From positions 134,002,095-134,066,094 of the forward strand of contig OY755039.1 of assembly GCA_963576565.1 (NCBI GenBank): a stretch of 64,000 nucleotides of DNA. The letters are read 5' to 3'. The translations under genes and the position numbers were made by a program. Below are positions 13,040 to 24,770 of the stretch, one piece after another. Source of the stretch: Aspidapion aeneum (lineage: Eukaryota > Arthropoda > Insecta > Coleoptera > Brentidae). Position 1 is the stretch's first letter; each line of letters starts with the position of its first letter. The notes under the pieces were generated by a model that saw only the letters and a list, made by a program, of their open reading frames with translations, ran no database searches and was not told the origin of the DNA.

Positions 13040-13200
13040 TTTATTTATTTTCTAAATACTTCTTTTTAGTCAGTGACGCTCCCAAAAATCCGATTGGGGA
13101 GGATATTAGTGCTGTATTTTTTTCGGCTTTTAAACTTTAATTCGTTTTCACTTTTTTAGTCAGTGGCGCAGCCAGAAATTCCGATTAAGGCGGTAGTGTG
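13040..13200. repeat. Diverged ~90-bp direct duplication with MITE-end motifs
   Basis: Two units each run from a 'ggcttt…' start to TTTTTAGTCAGTG[A/G]CGC and then AAT[C/T]CCGATT. The CAGTGGCG word resembles the ends of the G/C-run MITE family, so this may be what remains of two such insertions. Confidence 0.45.
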
Positions 13201-13229
13201 GGAGCTGATATTTGATTCATTAAAGAATA

Positions 13230-16200
13230 AAAAACACGCAACCATAAATTTTAGTTTCAGATTTTTTTAAAAATTGCAGCTCCTAAAACTGGCGCTATCC
13301 CACAAATAATATACCCAAAAATACCGAAACTAACTTCGACAGCTTGACTGTTCTTTTAAAAGGACAGTGGCCATATTTGGGTTAAGTTCAAATTATAGAA
13401 GTTCGACTGTAGTTTAAATTTCAGTTTATTAAAAAGGTAAAATTTTCGTCAGGAATACAAAAAGTATTGTGTACAAAAAGTAGGTGCGGATCTTCAATAA
13501 TATATTTTTAATCCAAATTTATATTTAGAATTTATTCTTAAAAGAAGATATACTGCGGGGTCGTACAATCTTATCGTATGCACCGACATAAAAAAACCTA
13601 ATTTTTGGGCTCGTCCTCCGAACGGGTTGGTGGTAGCCGCAGACATCCATGTTACCGTCTTATTAGACTTCAGCAGCACGAAGAGCCCAAACATGTATTT
13701 ATTTAGTCTTTAACTACACCTCAAAAAATCCCTTCAATAAAATCGTACGATTTGACCGCAGACAGCCAGACAGTTCGTGGTTGGCTTCGACGTGTTAAAA
13801 CCACAAATATTAAGTTTCTGTATGTTTCTAATTATGGAAAATTACATGATAGACAGAGAAATCTTTACGTGATTTTTTTAAGTTGTACAAAAGTTGGAAA
13901 TTAAAGGATGTAATTGTAACCCCATTCAATAAATTAAAGTGACTTGGCACCAAAATCTACGTTTCCTGCGTTCTTAATTTAAAACCTAGATAAAACTACA
14001 AGCCCAAGCAAGCATTGAATTTTTCCTTCTCCTATTAAACTATGTATACTTTGTTTCAGTAATTGAACAATTATTCACCCACCCGGCAGCGATATTATAA
14101 CCCATATTAGTTTTCTTGGTTTTTTGTAACTCTTTGAGCAGATAAAAATATATATATATATACATACAGGGTTCGTCAACGATCGTTTGGCCATTGAAAA
14201 ATATGTGAATTGAAGTAAGATCGCTATTTAAATAAATGGCACTAAGAGAGAGAAATAGCGCTGTTGTCAAGTTAGCAATTCAAGAAAATGGTTTTTTGTC
14301 GCGATCTAATGACGTTACTCTCACCGGCTGAGTAGGTCAAAAAAAGTTAAATCTTTAAAACCCCTTGATTTTATTTGCTATAGCGCCATCTCTTAGATAT
14401 CATTTGAACTGGATGACTAATAATCAATACTGCGAATCCGTAATTAAGTGTACAGGTAGGGCTTTCTAACATGGCAAAAATTTTAAAGGAGGTTACTACA
14501 CGCACAAACAAAATATTCCACAAATTCAACTTTATGGATAACAAATTTCTTGGTCTTTATGTGTACCGATTTATTCTCAATCAGATTTAGAAACCAATAC
14601 TTTAAAAAGTAACTATTACGTTACAAATTACTTCACAGAAATGTACTTAGAAAACTGTGTAATTAATTACTACAAAAAAATAACTTAATTATAAATTTCC
14701 CATTTGCAAAATAAAAAAAAGTAGTTGACAATTACTTTTTTATTTATTTCTTTTACTTTTTGATAATTTACAAAATGTGAAAATGCTTAATTAGGAGCCC
14801 TCTTCCTTCGTAATACATTCCAAACTTACCCCTTAAATTTAGTATGAAACGTGGATTGTTTTAAATAATAAAAGCAAAATAGCTTTTTACAAATAATAAC
14901 AATTACTTCGTACATCCCTACCCCCAAAACTGTTGTCCCCTATTCTGTTTCCTGGATAGTAAATGGTGACTTTTACCAACCTGACTTCGTGAACCACCGC
15001 CAGGAGATCGAACGGCACAAGAGTTTCACAAAATACACTTGAACGGCATTTAAGCGCGACTTTAATAAAAAAGCAAGGTTATTGTGTAAGAAAAAATTAT
15101 TAAAAAATGTAATTTTTCTCGATTTAATGTTTCCTGATTAAAGCTAAAATAGCGAAATAAATAATAATGACTATTTCTTCGTCTTTTAAAAGTGGATATC
15201 TTACTGTGATTGCTCCTGTTTCGCAATAAAAAAACTATTAATGAATTTTTAGTCACAGCGGCAAACGCTCCTGAATATGCGCGTCTTTGGTCCCTCACTG
15301 ACTTCTTGCTTTCCATAACTTCATCCTCTTTTATGCGCTTTTCATAAAGGCTAAAGTCGACTCCTGTATATCTACCTACTTAAAAGGAGAATTAAATGCA
15401 AAAACCAAATAACACCTGACTTGATACGACAGAAGACATTTCAGACAAAAATCGATGCGATTTGATATCGAGTTACCGAGGCGAATTAACGAAGCATACT
15501 TAAAGCCTTTTTGGACGTCCTCTCGCAAAGATATTCGTCTAATTTGACTGAAAACCGAATCGAACTCTAACCCTTAATTCTGCAATATACCTTATGTGTT
15601 TCTGTTCTCGTTAGAAGCTCTGTTAAGGAAGAGACAAGGATATATCCCTTTTATATAAGAATTTCGCTGCTATAAAGTTGGGTAATTTAAAACCGATATC
15701 GAAAAGCACGGTTGATTAGTCCAACAGGGACTTGATTAGGCTCCGGTTCGAATTTGATCTTACCTTTATTTTATTCTTCTTCCGAGAATTTATAAAATTT
15801 AGATTTGACTTTTAAAAAACATATTTGCCAAATTTTTACTATTTATAAAAAAGCAGCAACATTGTAAAAATCGTTTCTTTTTTTTAGTTTTTGTTAATTT
15901 TCGGTCACGCTTGTAACGTAGTTTTCAAATTAGCCCCTTTGATAAATCCGGTCGAAATTAGCGCCAATCTTATTCCACCCTCTGTTTAAAACCATTAATT
16001 TAAATGGCAAATCTGCAAACGTCATGGAGAGTTTATTAATAAAACTTTTGATTCGTTGCGGGTTAGAAAGATAATATTTTCGTCTTTTATATCGTGTTTT
16101 GCTTGTCTGCAACCCTAAAAACAATTTCTAAAAGCATGCGTACTTTAATTTCTTTTCTATTTCAGGGGTTATCAAGCTAGAGCAAAGTTATATCTTATTA

Positions 16201-17110
16201 TAGTGTTTTTTGTATAGTGTTTTTTGTAGAAACATGTAAAGAGATCCCAATTGTCTCTTTCATAGTGGAAAATTTGTATGCGAAATCCGTGAAAAACAAC
16301 ATAATGCCAATTTGAATTTCTACATTTAGCGCAGTAAAAAAATACACAGAGTCAAATACAGGCTAATGATGCGAGTTTGTGACATTTCTTCAAAGGATCA
16401 TTGATTTGTTTTCATTAGGATAACAACTTGTCTATCTTTTATATTTTTGACAAATCATTACCATTTTTAGGATCAGCATCATTTGACTTAATCTGACTTT
16501 ATTCTATGGATTGTAGGTAAACATTGTCATATGCGGTAGTTAATTTTTGTTGTTGGTGTAGAAGAATCTTCACAATATGGGGCAAGAAAACGTAGAACGA
16601 ATTATCAAATTAATATAATATTTCTCCACCAATCCAATACTATACTGTCGTTTTGTATAATACTGCCCCTTTATTAACAAATCTTGGCATTAAGCATGAT
16701 AATACCTTTAAATATACAAAAAGTAGAAGAACAGTATAGATATACACTGTTGTGGAACGAAGATATGTCTTTTTTTGAGCCTTTAAAAATTATATAGTCT
16801 GACTTGAGTTTAACTTTTTTTAAAAATTGTTGGTTTCTAAATTATTTATTTCTTGCTGATTTAGCTTTATAACAACTTTTTCGAGAAGAAAACTTTTATA
16901 CTAAAAACTTATACTTATATACCTATACATATTTTAATTTGAAAATAAATTTATTATCACTTACTAGTGTTAAGATAACCCGCAGGTTAGCGGGACATGC
17001 ACGCGTCGCACATACGAGTATTTGTATTACAAAACGGGACAAAATTTTTTGGAATCGTTTTTTTGCAATTTCTTCGAATAAAAGACAAAGTTTGATGATA
17101 GTAAGCTATT
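13230..17110. other. Intron stretch without recognisable elements
   Basis: AT-rich single-copy-looking sequence. A TACATACAGGGTT word at 14160 resembles the common TACAGGGTG repeat end. About 15280-15720 is less AT-rich with mixed composition and could be old unique sequence. I see no exon, RNA gene or intact repeat. Confidence 0.5.
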
Positions 17111-17116
17111 GATTTT

Positions 17117-17119
<3 letters not shown>

Positions 17120-17157
<38 letters not shown>
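17120..17157. repeat. (TA)n microsatellite
   Basis: About 18 TA units, uninterrupted. Confidence 0.98.
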
Positions 17158-17165
<8 letters not shown>

Positions 17166-18180
17166 CTAGAATAACCATATACGTAATTGTTATAAGAATA
17201 TTAAAATTTTTGAAAATTTTATTTGTTTCCATATTTCCATAAATACGTAAAAAAATAAATGCTATTTATCTAACAAGTCCGGAAAAATAACCTTCTGCAA
17301 GTGTTAGAAACAATTGTTTTTCTACAAGCGTCAGGCAAACATAAAAAAATCTGACCTCCCCAAAGTCGAAAACTCAAATTTGTTTTAGGAACTCCAATGT
17401 CAACAACATATGTCAAAATCGCGACTACACACCCTTTTGTAAGCTAAATTCTATAATGACTGGACTATACCCATACATTACTTTTTTCAGTGGCCCACAA
17501 ATGTTATAAAAGGTAAAAAGGTCCTGAAATCACCAATATTCCTCGGGGAAACATCAAAATCGTATTTCGAGATGCAGAGAAACAACTCCCGGGGTAATTA
17601 GCGAAAGAAAAGTGTGTTGTTCTTTGGGAGTTTCAACCGGAGAGTTTCTCGAAGAGTAGCGGACTTAAATAACTAACTCCCCGGGGTGGATTAAAACATT
17701 ACGGACTACGGGATTAAATTATTTGAATATTAGGGAGTGAATTTGCAAGAAGCATCTACGCATTAAAGATTACTTAGGTAGGGGAAAAGCGGGTCAGATG
17801 AGGTACTTTAGGTTTAAGGTAGGATTTATAAAAAATTTTTTACTTTTAAAAAACGTTTTTCTAATTTTACAAAAAAAAAATAATTTATATTACCCTATTA
17901 TTTATGAGGACACCATGGGGATCTGTCAGTCGGGCATTGTGTGTTTATATTCCCCTAAATTTTTCTGCAATACCAGCTTACTAAATAGATTAGTCACAAT
18001 AAAGAATAATAAATTATTTATTTTTTTGCCTACTACAAGATTGCAAAGGCATAAATACTAGAATTTTTGATTATTAAAAGTATTAGAAGAATATTCTTAA
18101 TCGCGATCGTTTGTTTTTAATCTAAAATAAAGAAGTATCTGATTGACACGAATCACTTCTTTTTATCTAACCACATCAAC

Positions 18181-19317
18181 GGGCAGGGGACAATTCGTCG
18201 CACGATTTTTTATTTTATGATGTTACCATTGGCAATTGTTTAAACAGTTTTATTTAGCTTGACTTCATATAATATATTTGTTTATTTGTTTGATCATAAC
18301 TTTCTTGAAACTTTTCCAACTAGGTATTTGGGGTTAGTATACAATTCAACAATTTTTTCTATTAGAAAAATAAATAAACTGGCGGATCCAAAATGGCGGA
18401 TTTTCCTATTTATGAACCGATTTGCATCAAACTCGGAACTTTGAGATCTTTCAGGTCGCTGATTATTATTTTTAACTTAATTTTAAAAAATCAAAATGGC
18501 GGTTCCACAATGGCGCACTTTCTTATTTATAAACCGATTTGCCTCAAACTTGAAGCATCGCGGCGCCTAAGGTAACTCAATACAATTTTTGATTTAAATT
18601 TTAAAACCTGAAAATGGCGGATTCCTCGGGGCCTAGGCCCCCCAAGCCTAAGATTCTTTTAGATATTTTTCACATATTTCATGAAAAAAAAGATTAAAGA
18701 GTATAAAATTCGCCATCATGAGGCTTCCCCCCCCCCAGAGAAATTAGCCCCCCCCCCCAATTTTGAGGCAAATCGGCTTATAAACAAGAAAGTGCGCTAT
18801 TGTGTAACCGCCATTTTGATTTTTTTAAATTAAGTTAAAAATAATAATCAGCGACCTGAAAGATCTCAAAGTTCCGAGTTTGATGCAAATCGGTTCATAA
18901 ATGGGAAAATCCGCCATTTTGAATCCATCAATTTAATTTTTTTAAATTTAAGTCAAAAATTGTATAGGGTTACCTTAAGCGTCGCGATGTTTCAAGTTTG
19001 AGGCAAATCGGTTCATAAATAGGAAAATCCGCCATTTTATTTATTTTTATAATAAAAAAAAATGTTGAATTGTATTATACTAACCACCAAATAACTAGTC
19101 GGAAAAGTTTGAAAAAGTTATGATCAAACAAATAAACAAATATATTATATGAAGTCAAGCTAAATTGTTAAAGCAATTGCCAATGGTAACATTATGAAAC
19201 AAAAAATCTTGCGGCGAATTGTCCCCGCGCCAAATTGTCCCGCGGCGAATCGGCCGCGGCGAATCGGCTGCGGCAAATCGGCTGCGGCGAATCGGCAGCA
19301 GCGAATTGTCCCATCCC
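18181..19317. mobile_element. 1.14-kb foldback element with 10-bp TSD (MULE-like)
   Basis: The ends are GGGCAGGGGACAATTCG and CGAATTGTCCCATCCC, flanked by the perfect 10-bp direct repeat CCACATCAAC (18171-18180 and 19318-19327). The two ~440-bp arms form a long inverted repeat made of ~130-bp modules, each beginning AAAATGGCGG and containing a TATTTATGAACCGATTTGC-like phrase. The right subterminal region has several tandem GCGGCGAATCGGC words. The centre (about 18625-18760) carries part of a G/C-run MITE. Duplications of 9-10 bp with foldback structure fit Mutator-like or Rehavkus-type mobilisation. No transposase is encoded. Confidence 0.9.
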
Positions 19318-19757
19318 CCACATCAACATGGCCTAGTCTATTAAAATCGATCGATAGTTAAGTCTGGTAATATAGTAGGCAGCCAACAAGCACGACTTGA
19401 AAGAGTTGTTTTATTTTTAAGGGGCGCATTTTTTACATTTTTTGGTGGTGACGTTTTTAATAGGTAAGTTAATTATTTTCTAAAATTGTTATGAACTAAA
19501 ACTGCATCATCGTTTCTCAGTGTTAAATTATTAGACTATAGGCTGCCAGTAGTGACGTCATTAAACCTAAAAATAGACGCCCAAGAAATTTCAACGTTAG
19601 CGCAGGGATGAAGCCATGAAAAGCCTAGGCTTAAGGATAAACGGTCGAATTCCGCCAAAATATGACATATTTGTAATATCGACCGATGGGGAAAATTTAC
19701 CATTATCTTCTTCTGCTAAATAAGTAGATATATGTGTTTGTTTATATGAGATATGAC

Positions 19758-20350
19758 CAAGGCCAACAAAAAAATACAGGCCACGACCATGAAAAAATCA
19801 GCTGTTGTCCGGGGGCTGACTTTTACATTGGGTCTTATGGGAGGTCAGACGTTTTTTTATGATATTTTCAAAACGGCACTAGAGATTTCCGCGAAATTTC
19901 AGTCAAATATTCTCAGACACTATCCTCATATTCCACCAAACATTTGAAAGAATGCAAGGTGATTAAAAGGTTTTAATCTTCAACATTTAGCATCTTTTAT
20001 TTTGAATTCAAATTACCCGCCATGTACCGCATGCCAACTGTTATATTTGACAAGTGTTTGTCACAATCACTTCTGTTTTAAATTTAGTTTTTGTGTGAGC
20101 TAATGAAGCGGCTCTGAAAAATTACGGATTACTATACATTAAAAAAAAATTGTTCTGCAAGAATATAGTAAAAACAGTCTCAAAACCTGCTTTATTTTTA
20201 AAAAAATCAAATATTTATGAACCGTCATTCCAACTTCAATATTATAAAGACAATCAGCTGTGTCGTGACGTGACCATCAAAAAAAAAATCAGCCCCGGAT
20301 GTGACGTCAACAAACTAGGGGATCGTGGCCCGTCCGTTTTGATAGCCCTG
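19758..20350 (+). mobile_element. ~600-bp non-autonomous DNA transposon, copy B, 7-bp TSD
   Basis: The ends are CAAGGCCAAC and GATAGCCCTG, flanked by perfect ATATGAC repeats (19751-19757 and 20351-20357). It is 593 bp, in opposite orientation to copy A. The 3' subterminal block contains CAATCAGCTGTGTCGTGACG followed by a run of A and GCCCCGGATGTGACGTCAAC. It contains no transposase. Confidence 0.92.
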
Positions 20351-20481
20351 ATATGACTTATGAGATTTGCTATGATTTAGTGGACATATAAAATCAATGT
20401 ATGTGTATCAAGTATTTTATTAAAATTTATTCATCTTTTTTATTTTTATTGGTCTATTGACAGGAGCAGCATGAGTAACTT

Positions 20482-21114
20482 CGGCTGTCCCATCTCAAAA
20501 CACAGTAACTGACATTTTTTTCAAAATCGTTTTTTTTTTTAGTAATTTGAGGTTACGGGGTCTTGCTCTATCGTTTGGTATTTTTAAAACTAAAATCGGT
20601 CTACAAATAAGGAACAAACTGTAGGTGCAAAACACAGTAACTGACATTCGACCGATTCTTTTCCCATTTCAAAACACATTAACTAACAAAACCCATATCA
20701 AAACCTAGTAACTACTATGTAGTTACTGGGTTTTGAAATAGGTTTTGTAGTTACTTTGTTTTGATATAGGAAATCTGTTTCAATTTGTATTAAAAGTGCA
20801 GCCCCCACCATAAAATAAGTGATTTTTACACAATTCAGCAAGGGCAGTTACTTTGTTTTGATATGAGATAAGTTGTTTTTTTATCTGAAAAGCCTTTGCT
20901 CAATTAGTTTTTTGACTGCCGACCTACTGTAAAGTCAAATTACTCTATTTAATTACTTTTAAAAAAATGTAAATAGGGTTTCTCTCAAGAACTACATATA
21001 AGTTTTTTATTTAATTTATTTTAATAATTTTCTGCGGCCTGGAAATTTTATAAAAATCGATTTTTTTCAATTTTAAAAAAAATGCAGTTACTGTGTTTTG
21101 AAATGGGACAGCCG
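20482..21114. mobile_element. Inverted-repeat element with 30-bp ends and 4-bp ACTT TSD
   Basis: The ends CGGCTGTCCCATCTCAAAAC and its mirror match at 29 of 30 positions and are flanked by ACTT (20478-20481, 21115-21118). Inside, the word AAAACACAGTAACT and its complement recur at least five more times on both strands, so the element is largely a cluster of copies of its own terminal motif. It has no coding capacity. Confidence 0.8.
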
Positions 21115-21777
21115 ACTTGTTTACTAATACTTAAGATTAATTTACTCTCAAGCTATGTTATAACCTTGTTTACTAAAGACGCACAATAATTGACTAGTAA
21201 CTATTGATTGCTGCTGTTTTGCAGGGGTTGTATACACGCGAGTATAAAATAATTTTATTAATGTCGTATAGATGGAGGAACGGGTATTGGAAAAGTACGA
21301 GAGAGAACCCACTAGTTCCCTACTGTATATTATAACGAATTTCTTTTACACTTACTTTAACTATTTTAATATTTTTATAGAGAAAAATTTTAAGTGCAAT
21401 TTTTTGGCATTAAATTTGATAATTTATAAACTTCCAAGCTATAACCATATTGGTCCGGCGCACATAGGAGTATTCGTACCATAAAACGGGACAAAATAAA
21501 TTGTTGCGTTTTTTGCAATTTTTTTGAATGAAAGACAAAGTTTGATGATAATAAACTGTTTATATTAAAAGATATATCTATACAGGTGTCCCACCTGTCA
21601 TGGATCAAACGGAGTGAGGTGACGAGTTTAAGGTGATAATAAAAGCGATATAAGTGTATTGAAATCCGGTTTTTAATAACTTACAAATTATTTAATGTTT
21701 TTTATGTCAGGCGCGGATCTACGAAGAGAGGAGAAAGGGGAAATTTCCCCTCCCAAATCCAAAATTATAAACATATA

Positions 21778-22381
21778 CAGTGTACTCCGGTTATAACGTA
21801 CCTGGTTTATAACGTACTTTCGGTTATTACGTACATATTTCATTGGTCCGGCCAAAATACTCTTTTTTTTAACCGGATATTACGTACCTTATATACTTTC
21901 TACTTCGGTTATAACGTACCATATTTTGACTAATTCCGTTATAATATTCCGATTATAACCTACGAGTGTACGCTAAAACCGGAATATTACCCGTGATTAA
22001 TTCGGGGATTTTTCAATAATCGATTCCGCAGTTTTCTCATTCGGTCGCGAGTTGCAGGCGACAGGCCGTCAGTTTCGACTTAATTCTTATATGGAAAAAT
22101 GGTCTAGTACCATTTTGTTTGTTTGTGGTTAAAATGGAGAATTACCGGCGCAAATGTATAACTGTAAAAGAAAAAATAGAGATTACTAAAAGTATTGAGA
22201 GAGGCATCAGTAAAGCGGAAGTTGGTAGACAAAAGAACTTGTCAAAAACAACCATTTTATTCCAAATAAAAAATGTAAGTTCTAACATAACTCTTTAATT
22301 GTGTTTTTCTATAACGTACGTTCGCTTATAAAGTACATATTTTCTGATCCCTTGCTGGTACGTTATAACCGGAGTACACTA
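21778..22381 (+). mobile_element. Tigger/pogo-type element with internal deletion
   Basis: The inverted ends CAGTGTACTCCGGTTATAAC and the mirrored right end are flanked by TA on both sides (21776-21777, 22382-22383). Further copies of GGTTAT[A/T]ACGTAC lie just inside each end. It keeps only the N-terminal transposase fragment at 22134, so it is a non-autonomous derivative nested in an older MITE. Confidence 0.88.
22134..22298 (+). pseudogene. Tigger/pogo transposase N-terminal DNA-binding fragment
   Basis: This 54-residue frame starts MENYRRKCITVKEKIEITKS and continues IERGISKAEVGRQKNLSKTT. It resembles the first helix-turn-helix of CENP-B/Tigger/pogo transposases (K-R-K-x-[IL]-T-x-x-E-K-x-x-I, then K-x-x-[VI]-[AG]-R-x-x-[NG]-L-[SP]-K-[ST]-T), which binds the transposon ends. 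After AAAAAT the DNA reads GTAAGT, a consensus splice donor, and the frame ends soon after at TAA. Most of the second helix-turn-helix and the whole DDE catalytic domain are missing. It sits inside TA-flanked inverted repeats. A domesticated gene is unlikely because the fragment has no downstream exon in the element. Confidence 0.75.
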
Positions 22382-23022
22382 TAGTCAGTTCTGATACACA
22401 GAACACCACTCCTTCTGGTTCCTATGCATATTTTTTTTTAAAGACTAGCCATGAATATTCCCCCGACACAAATTAAATTCCGAGTTTCGCCCCTGTTCAT
22501 ATTATTAATTTTTAATATGATATTACTTTTTAAAATTATTGGTCACCGTTTTACACAATTTTATTTTATAGGCGTACACAAAATTTTTTGCTAAACCAAA
22601 ACATGGTTAGAAATGTATTGCAATATCAAGATGCGGTTTTCACATTTAATCATCTTTTAAAAATTGAGCCTCGCAAGTGGGAGTAAATTTCCTCTCCTAG
22701 AAATCCGTAAAACCCCCAAAAACTTGAAATTTGGGACACCCTGTACATATTTTTTGATGTTTTTTGCTTCTACTTGCTTTTTTATTTGTTACTGTACATT
22801 TTTGTGTCAAATAGAAAAAAGATAAGTAAAAAAAAACAAAAAAACTTTTTATATGTAAAATAATCATCTTTTTTTTACACGCATATCACTGCGCACTGCT
22901 TTGAGCCATGACTGACATAAGAAGCCCGGCAGGCAAGTTTCGATTGAACTCACGACACGATGCAAGTAGAGGGGGAAGTTTTACAGGGGCGGCTTCATAG
23001 ATAGGTTATTGAACTAGAACCA

Positions 23023-23631
23023 AGGCCAACACAAAAATAGAGGCCACGACCCTGAAAAAATCAGCTGTTCTCCCGGGGCTGAATTTTACATTGGGTCTTA
23101 TGGGAGGTCAGACGTTTTTTTATGATATTTTCAAAATGGCACTACAGATTTCCTCAAAATTTCAGTGAAATTTTCTCAGACACCATCCCGATATTTCACC
23201 AAAGGTTTGTAAGGAAGCAACTTGATTAAAAGGTTTAAATCTTCAAGATTTAGCATTCCTTATTTTGAATTCAAATTACCCGCCATGTACCACATGCCAA
23301 CTGTTATATTTGACATGTATTTGACTTTGTCATATGTGATTGTCACATTCGCTTCTACTTTAAACTTAATTTTTGTGTGAGCTAATGAAGCGGCTATGAA
23401 AAATTAGGGCTTACTATACATTTAAAAAAAATTGTTCTGCGAGAATATAGTAAAAACAATCTCAAAAACGGCTTTATTTAAAAAAAAATCAAATATCGAT
23501 GAACCGTCATTCCAACTTCAATATGTTAAAGACAATCAGCTGTGTCGTAACGTGACCATCAAAAAAAAATCAGCCCCGGATGTGACGTCAACAAAGTGGA
23601 GGATCGTGGCCCGTCCATTTTGATAGCCCTG
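23023..23631 (+). mobile_element. ~600-bp non-autonomous DNA transposon, copy C, 7-bp TSD
   Basis: The ends are CAAGGCCAAC and GATAGCCCTG, flanked by perfect CTAGAAC repeats (23016-23022 and 23632-23638). It is 609 bp, same orientation as copy B. It is followed within 30 bp by another MITE at 23659. Confidence 0.92.
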
Positions 23632-23658
23632 CTAGAACAAAAAATGGTTAGAAGGTAG

Positions 23659-23920
23659 CAGTGGCGGATCCAAGGGGGGGGGCAGAGGGGTTCGGCCCCC
23701 CCCAAACATATTAACTTATTTTATAGTTTAGCAGCATCATTTATTTAAAATTTGTCACAAATTCAACTTATTTTTTTCAAAAATTTCGCCTGCGGCGCTA
23801 ATAATCTTCTTTGGCTACTAAATTTCACACTACAATTTCTATTAAAAACAACAAAAAATTTTTTTTCATGTTTGCTGCCACATTGGCCCCTCCCCCCAGG
23901 AAATCCTGGATCCGCCACTG
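23659..23920. mobile_element. G/C-run MITE, CAGTGGCGGATCCA ends, 8-bp TSD
   Basis: The inverted ends CAGTGGCGGATCCA and TGGATCCGCCACTG are perfect. The flanks GAAGGTAG (23651-23658) and AAAGGTAG (23921-23928) match at 7 of 8. The interior has the G-run, C-run and AT core typical of the group. hAT-like. Confidence 0.85.
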
Positions 23921-24163
23921 AAAGGTAGCTTTGAGTATCTTGGTAATTTTTACACGCAGACGTGTCCAGCGAGGTCAAAGACAAAGTTATGTTCAAACCT
24001 GCCGGTTCGCTATTGCTGAATACTGATTTGTTTTATCAATAATTTAAAGAAATCCTATGCGCAGCCATCTTTGCAACAATATTTTCATCAAAATTAAAAC
24101 AGGTCCATGAAACCATATTGTTACCAGCTTAGCATTTTGAAATGAAAAAGAATAGAGATTAGA

Positions 24164-24330
24164 CAGGCGCGGTTCTACGAGAGGGGAAAAAGGGGAAATT
24201 CCCGCCCCCAAATCTTAAACTATATTTAATTTTGACACACAGAATACACCTCCTGATGGCTATGCAAAATAGTTTTATGTATTATTTTTTATGAGATCCC
24301 CTCCCAAATAAAGTTTCTAGATCCGCCCTG
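24164..24330 (+). mobile_element. CAGGCGCGG-type MITE with GATTAGA TSD
   Basis: It starts CAGGCGCGGTTCTACGA and ends AGATCCGCCCTG, flanked by GATTAGA (24157-24163, 24331-24337). It is the intact relative of the split copy at 21708-22495. Confidence 0.8.
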
Positions 24331-24770
24331 GATTAGAGTGTCCCATTTGGAAATATCTTACAAGAGGTATATTGCTTTTTGATTTTTTAAAATACGTCTT
24401 AAATTTACTATTTTAATTAATAATTTTTCATAGAGATAGAGCAGTAGAAAATTCTAACCTGTTTATTTTTTACAAAAATATCATTTATTTATGAAAGAGA
24501 TCTCGGATAATTAAATCAAACCTTGTCTATGCCTACGCCTTTAAGTTTTAATAAAGACGAACATTTTCAACATCATGTGCATTACCAAGAACTAAACGAG
24601 ATGTGATCGCTAAGATAGCGTCTTAACGTTATGTCAGATTACGCCTTTAATAAAAGTGAACAAGATCAGCTCTTCTGAATGCATTAAAGACTTGAATAAG
24701 ACTTTTATGTATCTTGTTCTTAATTTGAGCCTAAAATAAAAAAGTTAACAACTATATTTTATTTTACACT

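Larger units (their letters stand above)
21708..22495 (+). mobile_element. CAGGCGCGG-type MITE split by a Tigger-type insertion
   Basis: It begins CAGGCGCGGATCTACGA and ends GTTTCGCCCCTG. Matching halves to the intact relative at 24164-24330 lie on either side of the insertion at 21778-22381, rejoining at the TA target. No clear flanking duplication is visible. Confidence 0.75.

Noticed and set aside
18400..19030. CCGCCATTTTG words as YY1-type promoter sites
   Set aside because: They recur as part of the foldback's repeated modules, so the repeat explains them.
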